Positions 49,053 to 61,214 are shown, numbered from the stretch's first letter. The stretch is 64,000 nucleotides of DNA from Ancylostoma caninum (GCA_037903475.1 JBAJFG010000299.1:124001-188000), one strand, 5' to 3'. Notes: generated from the sequence alone by a model not told the origin. A program made the numbers and translations.

Positions 49053-49259
49053 GTGGTCGCGTCTGCGTCGACGTCGTTGTCGTCGTCGTCGCTGACTACT
49101 CAGCACGAGGCCCGAAACACATTAAGACCGACGAAGAAAACAAAGGCGACGCCAGAATGCGGAATGGACCGCAGCCGCCCCACCACCGTGTTTGTTGGGG
49201 CGACGACGCGCCGCGCTCTGGTTGCTCTGGAGAAAGCAGCGACGTCAAATTGCAAATAG
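49053..49259 (+). CDS. GC-rich serine/threonine-rich open frame (weak)
   Basis: The frame reads VVASASTSLSSSSLTTQHEA and later TTVFVGATTRRALVALEKAA to TAG at 49257-49259. The only in-frame ATG is at 49164. The 5' part is a cgtcgtcgt trinucleotide run, which alone keeps frames open. It sits in a CpG-rich patch that could equally be a promoter region. Confidence 0.22.
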   Translation: MVASASTSLSSSSLTTQHEARNTLRPTKKTKATPECGMDRSRPTTVFVGATTRRALVALEKAATSNCK

Positions 49260-49529
49260 CCGGTAAAAACGCCTGCTCTGTGATGCAGCCAAAGTGCAAA
49301 CCTCGCCGGGAAACTCGTGCAAAATCCAGAAAAATGGCTCTGGAGCTGTGATCGACTGGAAAGACGAGGAAACAGAGGCAGAATGCTGCTGGGAAGTCTT
49401 GCAACACCCTAGAAGACATAGAAATCGCACCCAAATCCACCAGGGGAGTTTATACCAGATGCCTGTGTTTTTCGCGCGTACGACAGACGATCATTGGCGT
49501 AGACGCACCCCTGACGCAGCGCAGACGCA

Positions 49530-49680
49530 AATGAGACGCACGCGTTAGCGCCGCTGCAGCTATTCCTCATTCGTGGTCTACAGTCCGCGCTCACCGCTCT
49601 TTATGGAAAACCCTTTCGAGGTGGATGCGTGCGTCTAACGCGCGACTAACGCATGCGTCTGATATAAGTTCCCTTTTTTG
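49530..49680. repeat. ACGCACGC-type repeat, family D copy
   Basis: Contains gagacgcacgcgttagcg, aacgcgcgactaacgc and gcatgcgtctgatataagtt. Related words occur at 61085-61155 (gacgcacgcatcgttagag) and 63050-63115 (gcatgcctctagtgtaagtt). Confidence 0.45.
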
Positions 49681-52227
49681 TTTCCTGTGGCATTTCTACC
49701 CATCTTTTCTTCCACATATGTGTCTCAACCAGTGCATCGGAATTTGGTAAAAGAAGGAAAAATAGGCGGAGTCTTTTTGAAATTTTAAGAAAAGGATAAA
49801 TGGGCGGAGTCTGAACGTTGCACGAGTTAGTCGTTATGCTTTAAACGCAGATAAATTGCTTTTTTCTTCATTCATTTGAGAAAAAAATCTTTTTTATCTC
49901 GATCAAAATTGTATTGTTCATTCATGATTCTTGTTTCGAATTTCAAATTTTCGATCTGTTCAGAGTTGAATGATCGTTCCCAAATGCAGTTGAGACTTAA
50001 TTTTTTTTAATTGATGGATTCGTTTCTTAAGTTTTTTTTTGCCTTTTCAAATTAATTATTACATAAATACTATTCTTATGCAGTTATTCGGTGCATATTC
50101 AACATCATGCAAAATTCTGTTTTCTGATACAAGCACCGAATTTCTGTGACGATTGCCGAAAATATATCGCAAAATCGCTGCAATTTTCATGCACATATCA
50201 TGTTTTCCACGAGTTCATGAGGAAAGAGTCAGTCAACTGAATCAATTATACCATGCGAACATCAATAATTCAATGCATTCATAGTTTTGAGAAATTCTGA
50301 AAAGGAAATGAGAAACTTCCATTCTGAGGGAGTACGTAAATATTGTGATTGGGGGGAGGTGGGAGTGGGAGGAGTCAGCCAGTCAGCGCTGTTGCTTGAC
50401 CTTGTAAGATCCTTATGAGGTGAAAATGTTGACTCTAAGGTGCAGAACAGAGGAAAATCAGGTTAAATAAATGGATAAGATAAAAAAAAATTATTGATCC
50501 TGTCTTCGTTTAGGAGCATTTTTGGTGATAGCGAAAATAAGAGCCGAATGCTACAGCAGAACACGATTATCCTGATATTTACAAAGCACTAGAGGACCGA
50601 AAAGCAGAAGCGGCTAGTAGTATACCATTTCTGGAGTAGTTTAATTGAGATTCAGCTTATCTCCGTGTCCTGGAGCAGAGATGAGACTTGGAGAACGAAA
50701 ACAACAAGTGAATAAGAAGTGAAATCTCCAGGAATGACAGAATGCATGGTTTTAAAAGAAGTTCTTTCCACAAAGAATTTCCGAGAAACAAAATTGAGCA
50801 TTCCATATCTGGTACTGGAAAAAGAAATCGAATTTTGTAGGTCGAGATTCGAAGAGTGTTCTCAAAAAGTCAACAGAGGCCTACTTACATACTTATTTAG
50901 CTCACTTATTAGGTTCTAATTACATGGGAGCCTCATTGACAAATGCTAAATTTCTGTTTAGTGTGGCGCTGGCGGAAATTTCCCAAAAACTACGACCGTT
51001 CAATGAGCTCCAGGAGGCCATTATGGAGAAAAAAAAGAAAGTAAACAAAGTAAAGAGGAGGATGCAAACCACTAATCTGATCGTATTAACAAACGGTCGG
51101 GAGGAATTCCCCCACAGAAACTGGCGGTCCGACGTAGCACTCTATATAGGAAAAAAATTAATTATTTCCTTTATTTCCGGGAAAATTTTGCATTCATACA
51201 TATCATCAATACCCTGTGGACTTCAATTACCATTAAGTAAGCAAAATTAGTAGAATAAGAAACGAAACAAAAGGTAAAAAAAAAACGAAAAGAAGTGAAG
51301 GAAATGTGTTTCCCTCACGCCTTGGTTATTTTGATAACAATAATTATTGTGGCTTCTTTTTCTGGAGCAACTCACCCCCCCCCCACCCCCCAAAGAAAAA
51401 TACACCAAAATCCATCAATTTGAAATTAAACCCATTATCATATTCCATTCCAGAATCCTTAAGAGATACTATCTAATTATGCGAAATCTATGAAAAATAA
51501 TTTCCAATATTCAAGGTGAAAGATCAGGACAATGGGATACATAGAGAATGGGTGTTTATACATTATAAGGAAATAATCGCCACCAAAGCTAAGTACTGGA
51601 AAATTTGCTAACATACGCACACTTATTCTGTTATGACAACATGCTAATTAACCGGATGTTTCTGCTGTAGTTCCAAGTAAACAGAAGAAGGAAAAAACGT
51701 GAGAAAGGAAGTCGAAAAAAATTAGCAGCAAAAAGTCAGGAAAATGGCAGCACAAAGCCAGGAGGAAAATTATAGCCACTCAGGCATTCCAGTGATTGAA
51801 GCTGCAAGCGAACAGCACACTAACAACACCCCAACCTAGCCGTTTTTCCAGGAACTGGAGCCGAAATGACATGAGGCTTCAATTGCTGGGATGAATTAGC
51901 GTGCAATAGAGCCTGAGTAGCTTGGAGGAAGGACCGCAGCACAGCAGAGGTGCGCAAGAACAACAGCAAAACTTCAGTAGAATCGCGGCAGAAAACCAGA
52001 AGGACGTACGGTGGCCTATGGTGATAAGGATCTTTTGCTAGAAAAGAAAAAAATTAAGGAACTAACTAGTGAATTTAGCGAAAAAAATTAGTACGAATTG
52101 GCAGAAAAGCTATCGCATGAACTGCGAAGTTAGAATAGTAGAAAATACATAAATAATAATAAAACATGAAAATAGAAGAGATGAGCACTATAATTAGAGC
52201 AATGAAAGAGTTGGAGGAGTAAAAGAA
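49681..52227. other. Noncoding stretch
   Basis: AT-rich and without a supported gene. A C run (51375-51384) followed by A and six C lies near 51.38 kb. ATG frames at 50719-50919 and 50924-51250 have no splice or domain support. Confidence 0.4.
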
Positions 52228-52692
52228 TTGAGAAAGAGATCTTTGAAAATGACGAAATTGTCAGAAATCTGGTCTAATCACCTCGGAAGATCTCTCATGA
52301 CTGTTTTTTGTTTATTTCTATTGGAAAACACGTCGGACTCAACGCGAAACTGTTATATACAACCACTAAATAGCGAATACTGGCATAAACAGAAGCACAA
52401 ATTTCAACTAGCAGCATCGAAAACGAATAAAGAGCAGCCAAAGGCCGGTATTCACCCAGAACTCGTCCAGAAATCGACGAACCTACACTTCTCCACCTCA
52501 TATCCAGCGAAATTCGAGAGTACGCGGCCAGCATTGATGTCAATGCAAACAGATCGAGCCCCTGCCGCCGGCGCCAACGCACATCCGAGCGGCGGCGGCA
52601 GCGGCCGCGCGGCGGCGCGGATACCGCGCCCCAATCGACCTTTGAACCGCTTCACAGACAATCCCCTAAGGGCATACTGGCCGGAGGTTTGA
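52228..52692 (+). CDS. 154-codon open frame, probable first exon or single-exon gene
   Basis: ATG at 52228 (a second at 52249) opens a frame with a short hydrophobic patch (MTVFCLFLLENT), a hydrophilic middle (YWHKQKHKFQLAASKTNK, HPELVQKSTNLHFSTSY) and a GC-rich Ala/Gly/Pro/Arg end (APAAGANAHPSGGG, IPRPNRPLNRFTDNPLRAYW). It stops at TGA 52690-52692, but GAG|gtttga at 52687 could be a donor, making this a first exon. The composition looks protein-like along its whole length, although the GC-rich 3' half is open in several frames. No known domain is seen, and function is unknown. Confidence 0.48.
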   Translation: MRKRSLKMTKLSEIWSNHLGRSLMTVFCLFLLENTSDSTRNCYIQPLNSEYWHKQKHKFQLAASKTNKEQPKAGIHPELVQKSTNLHFSTSYPAKFESTRPALMSMQTDRAPAAGANAHPSGGGSGRAAARIPRPNRPLNRFTDNPLRAYWPEV

Positions 52693-55600
52693 GGTACACG
52701 AGTCGCGAGCTAAAAGTTGACATCCGACTGGCTGACCAAGGGTGAAAATGCAAGGATCGCGGGCCGATAACTGGGGTATGTGCGGCGGGCGGGGGTTTTT
52801 CCGGCGGAGCCGCGAAGTCGCGTTGGCGGCGATTGGCAAAAAACGCTCGGCGTGTCAACAGCGTTTATACTTTAGAGTCGGTGAGGCATGCGGTGTTGAA
52901 AATGTGGATGACGGTAAATATCCACGCCTTTCACGACAAACGCAAAGTTCGACCAGCAGTTCGATGAAAAAATTATGAGAAACCCTTTGAAAATTCCAGG
53001 TGACTGATTTTGAACCTTTGGAATAAGGAAGTGCCTCCAAAGCTCATCCAGAATTCCTCTTTCAAACAGGAAATCCGCCTGTTTTTCCACTACATGTGTA
53101 TTTTCAGAGGTTTTTCCCTCTTGAACAGTGTACATTAAGGATAATGCAATCATATAAAGTGAAACTACAATAAAAATAAGTTCGAGGTGATAACCACGAA
53201 CCCAGCACTAGAATTCAATTATCACCGGAATTCTTAAGAATTAATACATATGCACATGAATTACATGACCTCTAGGTGGACGCTGGGAACGCAGGAAGTT
53301 TCCATGAATCCTTCCTGGAGCCAGAAATACAAAATATGGTTACAAGAAGTAATTACTGTCTAATATCAAACTGGGAGAACAACTAAATCACCATAAGGGT
53401 AGCCAGTTCCGGTGACAGTGTTCAATTTCTGTGTGAGAAAAGGTAAAACAAACTCGGGATGTGGTTCCCATTCAGGAAAAAGTGGTGATGGGATCCGTGA
53501 GGGCAAACGGTGTTGGGTGACACCTTAGACAACGCTGTCCTCACTATTTACTCATCTACATATCCAGCGTATCGTATACTGTGTCATAAAATATTGCCAT
53601 GTGACCAAGAACTCCGAAAATAGTGTCCCTCCCTAATTTACGAAACCCCTATCCTAAAAAGACCAAATTTTTCAATGAAAAATCCGGAAAAAAAATTATT
53701 TCAGAAATGCCATCTGGTTTAGTTTTTTTTTTCTTGTGGTAAAGGTGTACTCGATAAAATCGAACCAAGTTTTAAGGAGCAGTCAATCGAATGAGTCGAA
53801 TTTCGAATGAATGGGAAGTTCGAATATTCAGAGGACTCATGGAGATCAGTTTAATTTCCAGGATAGCGTTCAACCGAAAGAAAACTTGGAATTTTAAATT
53901 TCTGGCAGGTAATTGATTGGAGACAATTGTCCATGATGCCTGGGGAAGACTATAAACAAGTACGTAAATAAATAATCATATGACAGCCAGATATCCAGAA
54001 CAAAACAGAAACCGCACTCAAAAATCCAGAAATACAGGGGTGCAAATTCAAAAATTAACGAAATAATTAACCATTACTATGTATACGTGCGAAGTGCACG
54101 TGCACATGGAAAAATGGAAGATCATTTCGCACGGGAATAATGCATGGATTAATGTCTAAAAATCCAAGAACTCCCTTGGAATTCCACGAATCCCAGAATC
54201 CCAGAGACGCGCTTACCCTCCGGCTAGGTTAAAGCACTGGCCAATTACATCGATAGGCCGCCGAGTAAGAGCACTACCACTAGCATTCGGCGTCGGTCGG
54301 TGAAAAACAAAGCATTGAGTGAGTGAGGTTTTGGCCAAGGGAAGTCAATCAGGAAGTGAGCCACTGCCCACTCACTCCACTAGCTCCTTAACTGCCGTGG
54401 GCTCGGAGTTGATTAAATGGGCTATGAAATACATAAGAAAAGCCATAGCCATGGCTGCGATTTTGAGTGGAAACTGCCCGGGAAGAAGTGGGTAAATTGT
54501 AGGCGGGAATAGGCATAGCCGTGGAGATCCAATAGCATGAGGTGTTAACAGCGTTAATATTCGAATATTCGATTTTGAATCCGTTGAAACCTGGATATTA
54601 GAAGAAAAAAGTGTAACACAGCTATTGGCCAGGATTTACCAGGATTTATCCATTTTATCACCCTCTTATCCTACTAAATCTAACGTATTATACTAGTTTA
54701 TTTCGATATAATCATTAATATATCACATGACCCTTTACAATGTAAATTGGCAATGACAGAACTGAACTGATCAGCATTTTTTGCAAATCCTCCCATTATT
54801 CCTAATCGACCATCTGCTCATTAATAAAAATCAGAATATGAACCATAGATCAATATTAAAACCCTGTGGTTCCTAAGTAACGTACTGACAGGACGAGTTG
54901 TCATGACTTTCCAGGACAGAAAAATAAGCTGAAGAAAATCGAGAAGAAGTATAACTATGACGTTCAATTTTGAAAGATATTCTGGGTAACTATGAGCTAT
55001 TACCCCCCTCCAAAGTTTGGTCAGCTGAAGTGATATCCAGGAAGTCAAAGACACATGGACAATAACTACTACAACTACTACTATAGATATAATTGAACGT
55101 TGATGCACTTCCCAACGACATAACAACTAACAAACTGAAGAGAGAATATATGCAGGTATATCATCGCTTGAATTCCCAAAAATTGCACCAAACAAGGAAA
55201 GTAGGACTGACTACCGGTAACATTACGGAGCTATCAAAACCCATGAGAAAATTAAGAGACCTTCGAGATTACCAACTGGTAACCGTGTAACAATACTAAA
55301 ATTTACTCTTTAACTGATGTCTATAAACATGTTTATCCAAAGGTAACGTTGTCTATACCTAGCTTCCACCCGTGGATGATCATATCCGTAGATATGAGAT
55401 TACCCATCAATTCCATCAATTCACGCTGACCCTGAAAGAGAGATAAAGAGGGCTGTAAGGTCTTTTTCTCCCCGAATATTCTGAGCCGACATGGACCAAT
55501 GAGTTTACCCAAGGTAACTTTGTTAACGCCCCCAATTTACTGTGTTAGATTTGGTGCAGTTAGCATGTTACCCTGGGTAATCTCAGTGATGCATAACGCT

Positions 55601-57330
55601 TCTGGATTTCTCGACTCGGCTTTCAAATTATCAACTGAATTAGATGAACTGTTTCATCTTTGTTCGGTCCTAGGTATAAAATGATTAAAAACCTGGTAAA
55701 TTTGAGGATGGGATAACCAATGGATACTGGAAAGAAAAGAAGTAGAAAGAAGCAAAATTTTCGTCGAAATAAAACGAGAAAATTATTTCGGGAAGTATGG
55801 ATGGATGGCAGTGGCAAGCGCAGAAATTTTTCTGTAAGGAGGAGTGGAAAAAGGGGGCGTGGTCAGCCAGGAAATTGGGCCAGGAAATTTGATTAATGCT
55901 GAGAATTACTTATGAAAAACAAGGAAAATTACTATTAAGACAAGGAGTTAAGGAGGAGCGAGCACAGAAACGTCATCTTTTCAATTGAGCACACCCTAAA
56001 ACTGGCTAACCAGCCCGGGAAGCAGCCCGCTCCCTCTGAACTATGCCTTTTGCTTAGTTTACAGCAAGTTCCGTTCAGATTTCCGGGGAAAATATTCACG
56101 GATAACAATAAAAACAAAAATAAGAGATCCCAGAGATCGACAACGCAGAATCAAGGAAAGATTGCCAATCTAGGAAGCATTACTGAGAAGCATCAAAAAG
56201 AGAACAGCAGAAAAATCCCAGGAAAATTTGCCATCTTCTTCCTAAATCCAGTAGAAAAATTATGGAACAAAACGTGAGAGGTGAGAACGGTGAGCAATTT
56301 TAAAACACCAAGAGAATGCTGATTATAGCATCCCCTTTGGGAAAAGATCGAAACGACGGAAACACCGGAATACAGCGAAAACCCGCGATTTTCCGTGAAA
56401 ACTCCCCGATTCCTCCCTTAAAGTCAACACAACCCCTGACTCCTCGCAGCAAGCGGAAACAAAACTAGTCGAAGTTAGTCAAGGAGCGGCAATTATCTTT
56501 GAATATTTCATGACGCAATTAAGCTTTTCAGCTGAAATGCCTGCCTGCCGAACGTGAACAAAAAGGTGAGAGCCGCGGCAATTACGCCGCCGCCGCCGCG
56601 GGCCTAGAGAAAATTGAAAACATTCACTGTGGGTAATGGTGCAAGAAAAAGCACGGTAAACGGCCGCATTCCCCAGAGGCAAGAGAAAGTTGCCGGAAAC
56701 ATGGCGATTAACATGGGAATTGTGTGCGAAATGGGAAAAAGTTCAGATGTCCAGAGTTCAATAAGGTGAGGACGTGGGAAGTGCGGGGAAAATTCTCGAA
56801 ATTTTCCCAAAAGTTCATTTCTTCTGGACCAGAGAGGCCACGGAGCCACGAAGGTCAAGGAAAGTGCATACATGCACTGAAAGCAGTAGATTTTTCAAGA
56901 AATCTAAAGAAATCTCAATGTCTCCTTAAATTTCAGTGATTTGTTAAAGATGAACTCAGAATGGGGAGAAGGCCACGCCCATAATAGAAATTTCAGAAAA
57001 CATGCGCATAATTTTTGGAAATTCTCTTCCCTACAGAACTGCAGAGTCATTGAGGGAGATTTCATACTGAATTCGTTATGGACAAGCTATGAGAGAAATG
57101 GGAAGTTGGCCACGCCTATCGGGCGATTTTCTAGTATAAAACGCTAGTGGACGAGTTTTCAGCGCAAATAAGACAAATAGAATTGAACCACAGCGAGTGA
57201 ATAGTCTAATATTTTTACTTTACTATGAATAAGTAAATATTGTCCTACGAGTGATGAAGCGATCGAACTATCAAATGTCCAGTAGACATATTCGGTGCAA
57301 TGGGCGTGGCTTCACTACAAATCGTATTTA
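52693..57330. other. Mostly noncoding stretch
   Basis: 52.74-52.98 kb is GC-rich and open, with no clear gene. 54.2-54.4 kb has moderately GC-rich DNA. Family B copies lie at 55321-55409 and 55501-55598. A gccgcggcggcggcggc patch lies at 56.58 kb. Nothing else is supported. Confidence 0.4.
55321..55598. mobile_element. TTACCC-type repeat family B, two adjacent copies
   Basis: 55321-55409 carries aaggtaacgttgtctatacc and agattacccatc. 55501-55598 starts gagtttacccaaggtaac and ends ttaccctgggtaatctcag plus tgatgcat. The second copy matches 43691-43781, and the first shares ttgtctatac.agct with 34.65 kb. Confidence 0.55.
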
Positions 57331-57430
57331 GTGGTGTTTTTTACGGCAAAGCATACTTTCTAAGATTAAATATGTATTCAGGCACAAATGATACGACAAA
57401 ATTAACAAAATCAAACAATAGCCTAATTAG

Positions 57431-57895
57431 TCAAAAGAATTGTTCCAGAAACTAACACCACCTGGAACACAGGACAAACCACCGCCGGCATCACTACATC
57501 AGTCCGCGAGGTATTTATCCAAGTGGGCGTGGTTTTGATTGATCCAGTCTCATTCGCTGTTTTTAGGGTAACAACGCCACATTGTGGGCTTGTCACGACG
57601 AAAAGTTTACCTGGCCAAGAAAATTCCGGAGACACCCCGGTTCACTTTTATTCCATTCAGACTTCAGTCCTCATTTCGAAACAGGACAAAGACGGAAAAG
57701 TGGTCAATAAAAAAATGCAAAAAAATGTCCTCAAGCGAGAACAACTTTTTATTTTCTTTTCAGTCCTTTTGTCATTGGCGCTGTGACCGTGAATGCAGAC
57801 TTTTTATATTTGCCACCGTTAAAAAAGCAAAAAATCCGTCCGGAGGAGAAAAAGTGCGAAATAATAAAATATGTGGTAATATAGTAAAATACTAG
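57431..57895 (+). CDS. Candidate multi-exon gene, unrecognised
   Basis: Exon 57431-57510 follows cctaattag, reads SKELFQKLTPPGTQDKPPPA then SLHQSAR, and ends GAG|gtattt. A 56-base intron ends gctgtttttag. The next exon (57567 on) continues in phase with VTTPHCGLVTTKSLPGQE. Three endings are possible: read-through to TGA at 57784-57786; a weak gtggtc donor at 57700 joined after ttttcttttcag to 57764-57895 (SFCHWRCDRECRLFIF... to TAG); or gtttac at 57604 joined after ttccattcag to a frame stopping at 57706 next to aataaa. A possible earlier exon is 57331-57375, also phase 0. No domain is recognised. Confidence 0.4.
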
Positions 57896-58044
57896 TGTAT
57901 AGTACGAGAAATTACTTGTATAACATGTAGTATATCTGAGAGAGTGCAGATTATAACACAATATTATGGATACTATGACGTTCATAGCCGAAAAAAAACA
58001 AAAGTTAACATTGAATGTAGCTGGTTGTTGGTCATATCCAGGTA
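57896..58044. other. Short AT-rich spacer
   Basis: Rich in tagtat and ataat words. No feature seen. Confidence 0.4.
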
Positions 58045-58450
58045 GCATAATACTAATAATTATATATAGTATGGTTGTAGCGCAAAATAATATGTGGTAT
58101 GTATGTGAAAGATTTATGTACTTTATAGTAAAAGAAACTAAAAATTAATATTGAGGGCAATAGTTTACATAATTATACAATTTGTTTGACCCATAGTACT
58201 AAAACCATAATAATTATATCTAGCATAGTTACATACATAGCTCGTATAATAGCAAAGTATATGCAGTTTATTGTAGAATAGTACAGATGTGAAATACATT
58301 TATATGTAATATACGCACAAAAAAATTAAAAATCAGTAATAAGAGGTGTCAGTATATGCGCTTATACTTTACTTTACTTATAAAGTTCGCCTTTATTTAT
58401 AGTAGTGTAGTTATTGAAAAATTATATATAGTAGAGTTACATAGCTGAAT
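58045..58450. repeat. Diverged AT-rich tandem repeat
   Basis: The words aataattatatatagtatgg, aataattatatctagcatag and aaaaattatatatagtagag recur at about 58050, 58210 and 58417, each followed by ttgtagc/ttacatac/ttacatag. The unit is therefore about 160-200 bases and degenerate. No gene. Confidence 0.5.
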
Positions 58451-58590
58451 TTAAACTCTGCGATAAGCACAAAAAAAGTGAAAAAAAAGTAAAAACTTAG
58501 AAAAATGAGGTCATTAAGTTGCCTACATGTATATATAACAATAGCTTGATCAGATTATGGTAGCGCTTCGCAGAAGCACTGTTCCTAATG

Positions 58591-58662
58591 AGAGGGAGAA
58601 ATAAAGAGAGGGAGAGAGAGAGGGAGGGAGAGAGGGAGGGAGAGAGAGAGAGAGAGAGAGAG
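58591..58662. repeat. (GA)n / (GGGA)n microsatellite
   Basis: Purine-only tract of gaga and ggga units, 72 bases. Confidence 0.95.
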
Positions 58663-59930
58663 GTAACCTCTTGGCTTCAGCCCTATGCTAGACATAAGCC
58701 AAAATGCAATAAATAGCTGTAGATTATTTCCTGTGTGACTTGCAGTAATATGTTGTTATGAGCGAACGACAAAAACAGTAACAAAAAGTACGTAAGTTTC
58801 CGTAAGAAAAATTACACAACTACATGCGAAACCATCTACTCTGCCTCATGTGGTGTCCTAAAGAAAGTATTTACACTGTTTATGCACTCTCCACAAGAAG
58901 AATACAAATAAATTGAATGGAAAAAGAAGGAGAAAATGGGAGGAGTCTATCCCTACTAACCAATAGTGTGGCAGAGATTAAATCAATGTAAAAAAATATG
59001 ATCCAAGGAAGGAAATTCAAGGATTCTGCCATAAGAAAACTGCCTTCAGCTCAGTGGAGCGTCGACATGTCCTTTTATATCGAAGGCAAATCTGTTACTA
59101 ACAGCTGAGCCTGTCTTTTTTTTACATATTGACGCAGTGCATGAAAAAAAAAAGAAAAAAAGTGGAATAAAAACGAGGAAATCCTCCCCCTGCCATCTCC
59201 CGGCTATAGCAGTAGTACGGGGTTGAACGCAGTGGTTTAGAGGGTAGGCAGGTGAAAAACAAATGTGTTTTGAGCTCGTCTCCAGATTGTAAAACCGGGG
59301 ATGACCGGTAGAGCCATGGAGACCGCCGGGCAGCTGCCACCACCATGGAAAATGAAACACTACGCGACAAAAGTATAAACACCTCCCGCAGATAGCGGGG
59401 AAAATATTTGCAAAGCGTAGAATTCTCTCAGGTCATGTGCAAGAGCAGTGGACGAGTTCTGCTCGCAGCCCCGTGGGTGCTATAAGTCGTTGACACAGCA
59501 ATTCAAGCACGTACATACGTACATGTTGTCCAGGCAGCGCCAGGATATGGATGAGTTCAGTGGCAGATGAAATATGGCGTGTCGTTAGATGAAAATCTGT
59601 TCTCACTGCAGCTAACCGCAGAAACAATAAGGCGCAGAGTCAAGCCGTCGGCGAATGGATGTGGATTTCGCCGAGCATAGTCCACAGAAAATGCCAGAAA
59701 AACGCTAGAAATGCTTTTAGGCTGAGCATCAAATTTCAGTTGGATTCAGCTGGATATAACGCCAAAGCGCATTCCATTCATGGCAGAAATTCAACTGGTC
59801 GTCCCAGGAAATTTTTCCGAAGATTTCCTGAGAATAAAAACGTCAGGATAATGCGAAGTAGAGATTTTTCCTGCCCAATCTTTGCATTCAGTTATTTGTG
59901 AACTCTCAGATTCATAAAAGTACTGAAAAA
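58663..59930. other. Noncoding stretch
   Basis: I see no supported gene. A T-rich tract ends near 59126, and gtggacgagttctg at 59448 matches a dispersed word. Confidence 0.35.
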
Positions 59931-60262
59931 TACAGGAGAATCCAGAAGACTGGAGCAGCTCACACGTGCCGCATCACCTGTTTGGACAGGTCAAAGCGGG
60001 GAGCTGATGGATCGATTGCGAACGAGAAAAGTGAAGAGACGCAGCCATCAGAGGACTGTTTAGGAGGGGCTCCTATGCGTGCTGGCGAGTCCATTGCAGC
60101 AGGAGAATCCAGCAGAATGCAACCGTTCATATGTGGCGCATCACCTGTTTGGACAGGTCTGAAGCCGGAAATGATGGATGAGGAAAGTGAGGAGATGCAG
60201 ACAGCCAGAGTGGCGCGCGCACAGAAGGTGGTGCGGCGCGTATTGGCGGGTCCACTGCGATT
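59931..60262. repeat. 167-base tandem repeat, about two copies
   Basis: ggagaatccag starts at 59935 and 60102. Each is followed about 40 bases later by gcatcacctgtttggacagg (one base less in copy 1) and then by gatggat...gaaaagtgaagaga or gatggatgaggaaagtgagg. The period of 167 is not a multiple of three, so the 130-codon frame crossing it is unlikely to be a gene. The second copy ends in a degenerate gtattggcgggtccactgc that parallels tgctggcgagtccattgc. Confidence 0.8.
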
Positions 60263-61214
60263 CATGTGGCTAGCACTGCTGCTGGAGTGATGCTCCTCAA
60301 AAAATAATGGTCCGAACTGATTTCAGCTATAGTAACTTGATTCTGATCTCGAAGGTTAGCTTGCAGGCATTGCTCTGGGATTCACATGTACTTTTGAAAA
60401 GTGTGTCCCACGCGTTCATTGTGACACAAGGGCTACAGCTCTCCAAGATTCGCCAGTTCAGGACATCTTTCTATGTTTAATACCATTGCGACCGTGGGAA
60501 CACCAAGCAGTTAGTACCACTGGAACCAATAAGTCACCCTGACGGCAGCAACTCTTGCTAAAGTGCTGCAAATTTCGCTGCAAACTAGGTCAAGCCATGT
60601 TGCGCCATTGAAATTCAACGATTTTTCTCGGAAAGGGGCAATAGAAATAGAGAAAAGGGCCATTAGAAAACGGTTGTGGCACTGCTACGAGATTTATCGT
60701 CACGAGCGCGATCAACGATGTAATCGCCGCGATTGTTGGTCAATACCTATCGCGTCGCAATCGCGATTCTGTCTCCCACCATGAAAAACATTTTTAAAAA
60801 AAAAGTAAGACAATCATGTTCAATGCGATTTGTATTCATCTGATCCCACAAGAGATTGCAAAAATTACTGGGCAGAATCGCCCGCGACATCATCATCAAC
60901 AAGATTATCCCTATACTTTATTAACAGGCAATCGCAGCGATTATGAGCCATTACGTAGCAATCAATACCCATATTTTTCATTAGCGGCATCGCTCCTATT
61001 ACGGCGATGACGCAGGTAAGAAGCAAGTGTGACCATGGCCTAGGTCCTGCCTTATCTGCATTCAGGATGTACGTGCCATGTTGTCCGGTTATTATGGAAA
61101 ATCCTCGACTGACGCATGACTGACGCACGCATCGTTAGAGCATAAATTGACCGCACCACTGCCAGAATACCCAGGATAACAGCAGCCTAATCATTTTATT
61201 TTTTACCTGTTTAG
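60263..61214. other. Upstream region of the transmembrane gene
   Basis: Several atcgcg/cgcgat palindromic words at 60700-60770. A strong CAG|gtaaga donor at 61016 suggests an exon ending at 61015, but I cannot fix its start or frame. A 63-codon frame at 60816-61010 (ending SLAASLLLRR) is in a different phase from that donor. Confidence 0.35.

Noticed and set aside
52742..52978. Nuclear receptor-like GFFRRS motif
   Set aside because: The zinc-binding cysteines of a receptor DNA-binding domain are absent, so the hexapeptide alone is not evidence.
59898..60290. 130-codon + strand frame
   Set aside because: Crosses a 167-base tandem duplication whose period breaks the frame, so coding constraint is unlikely.
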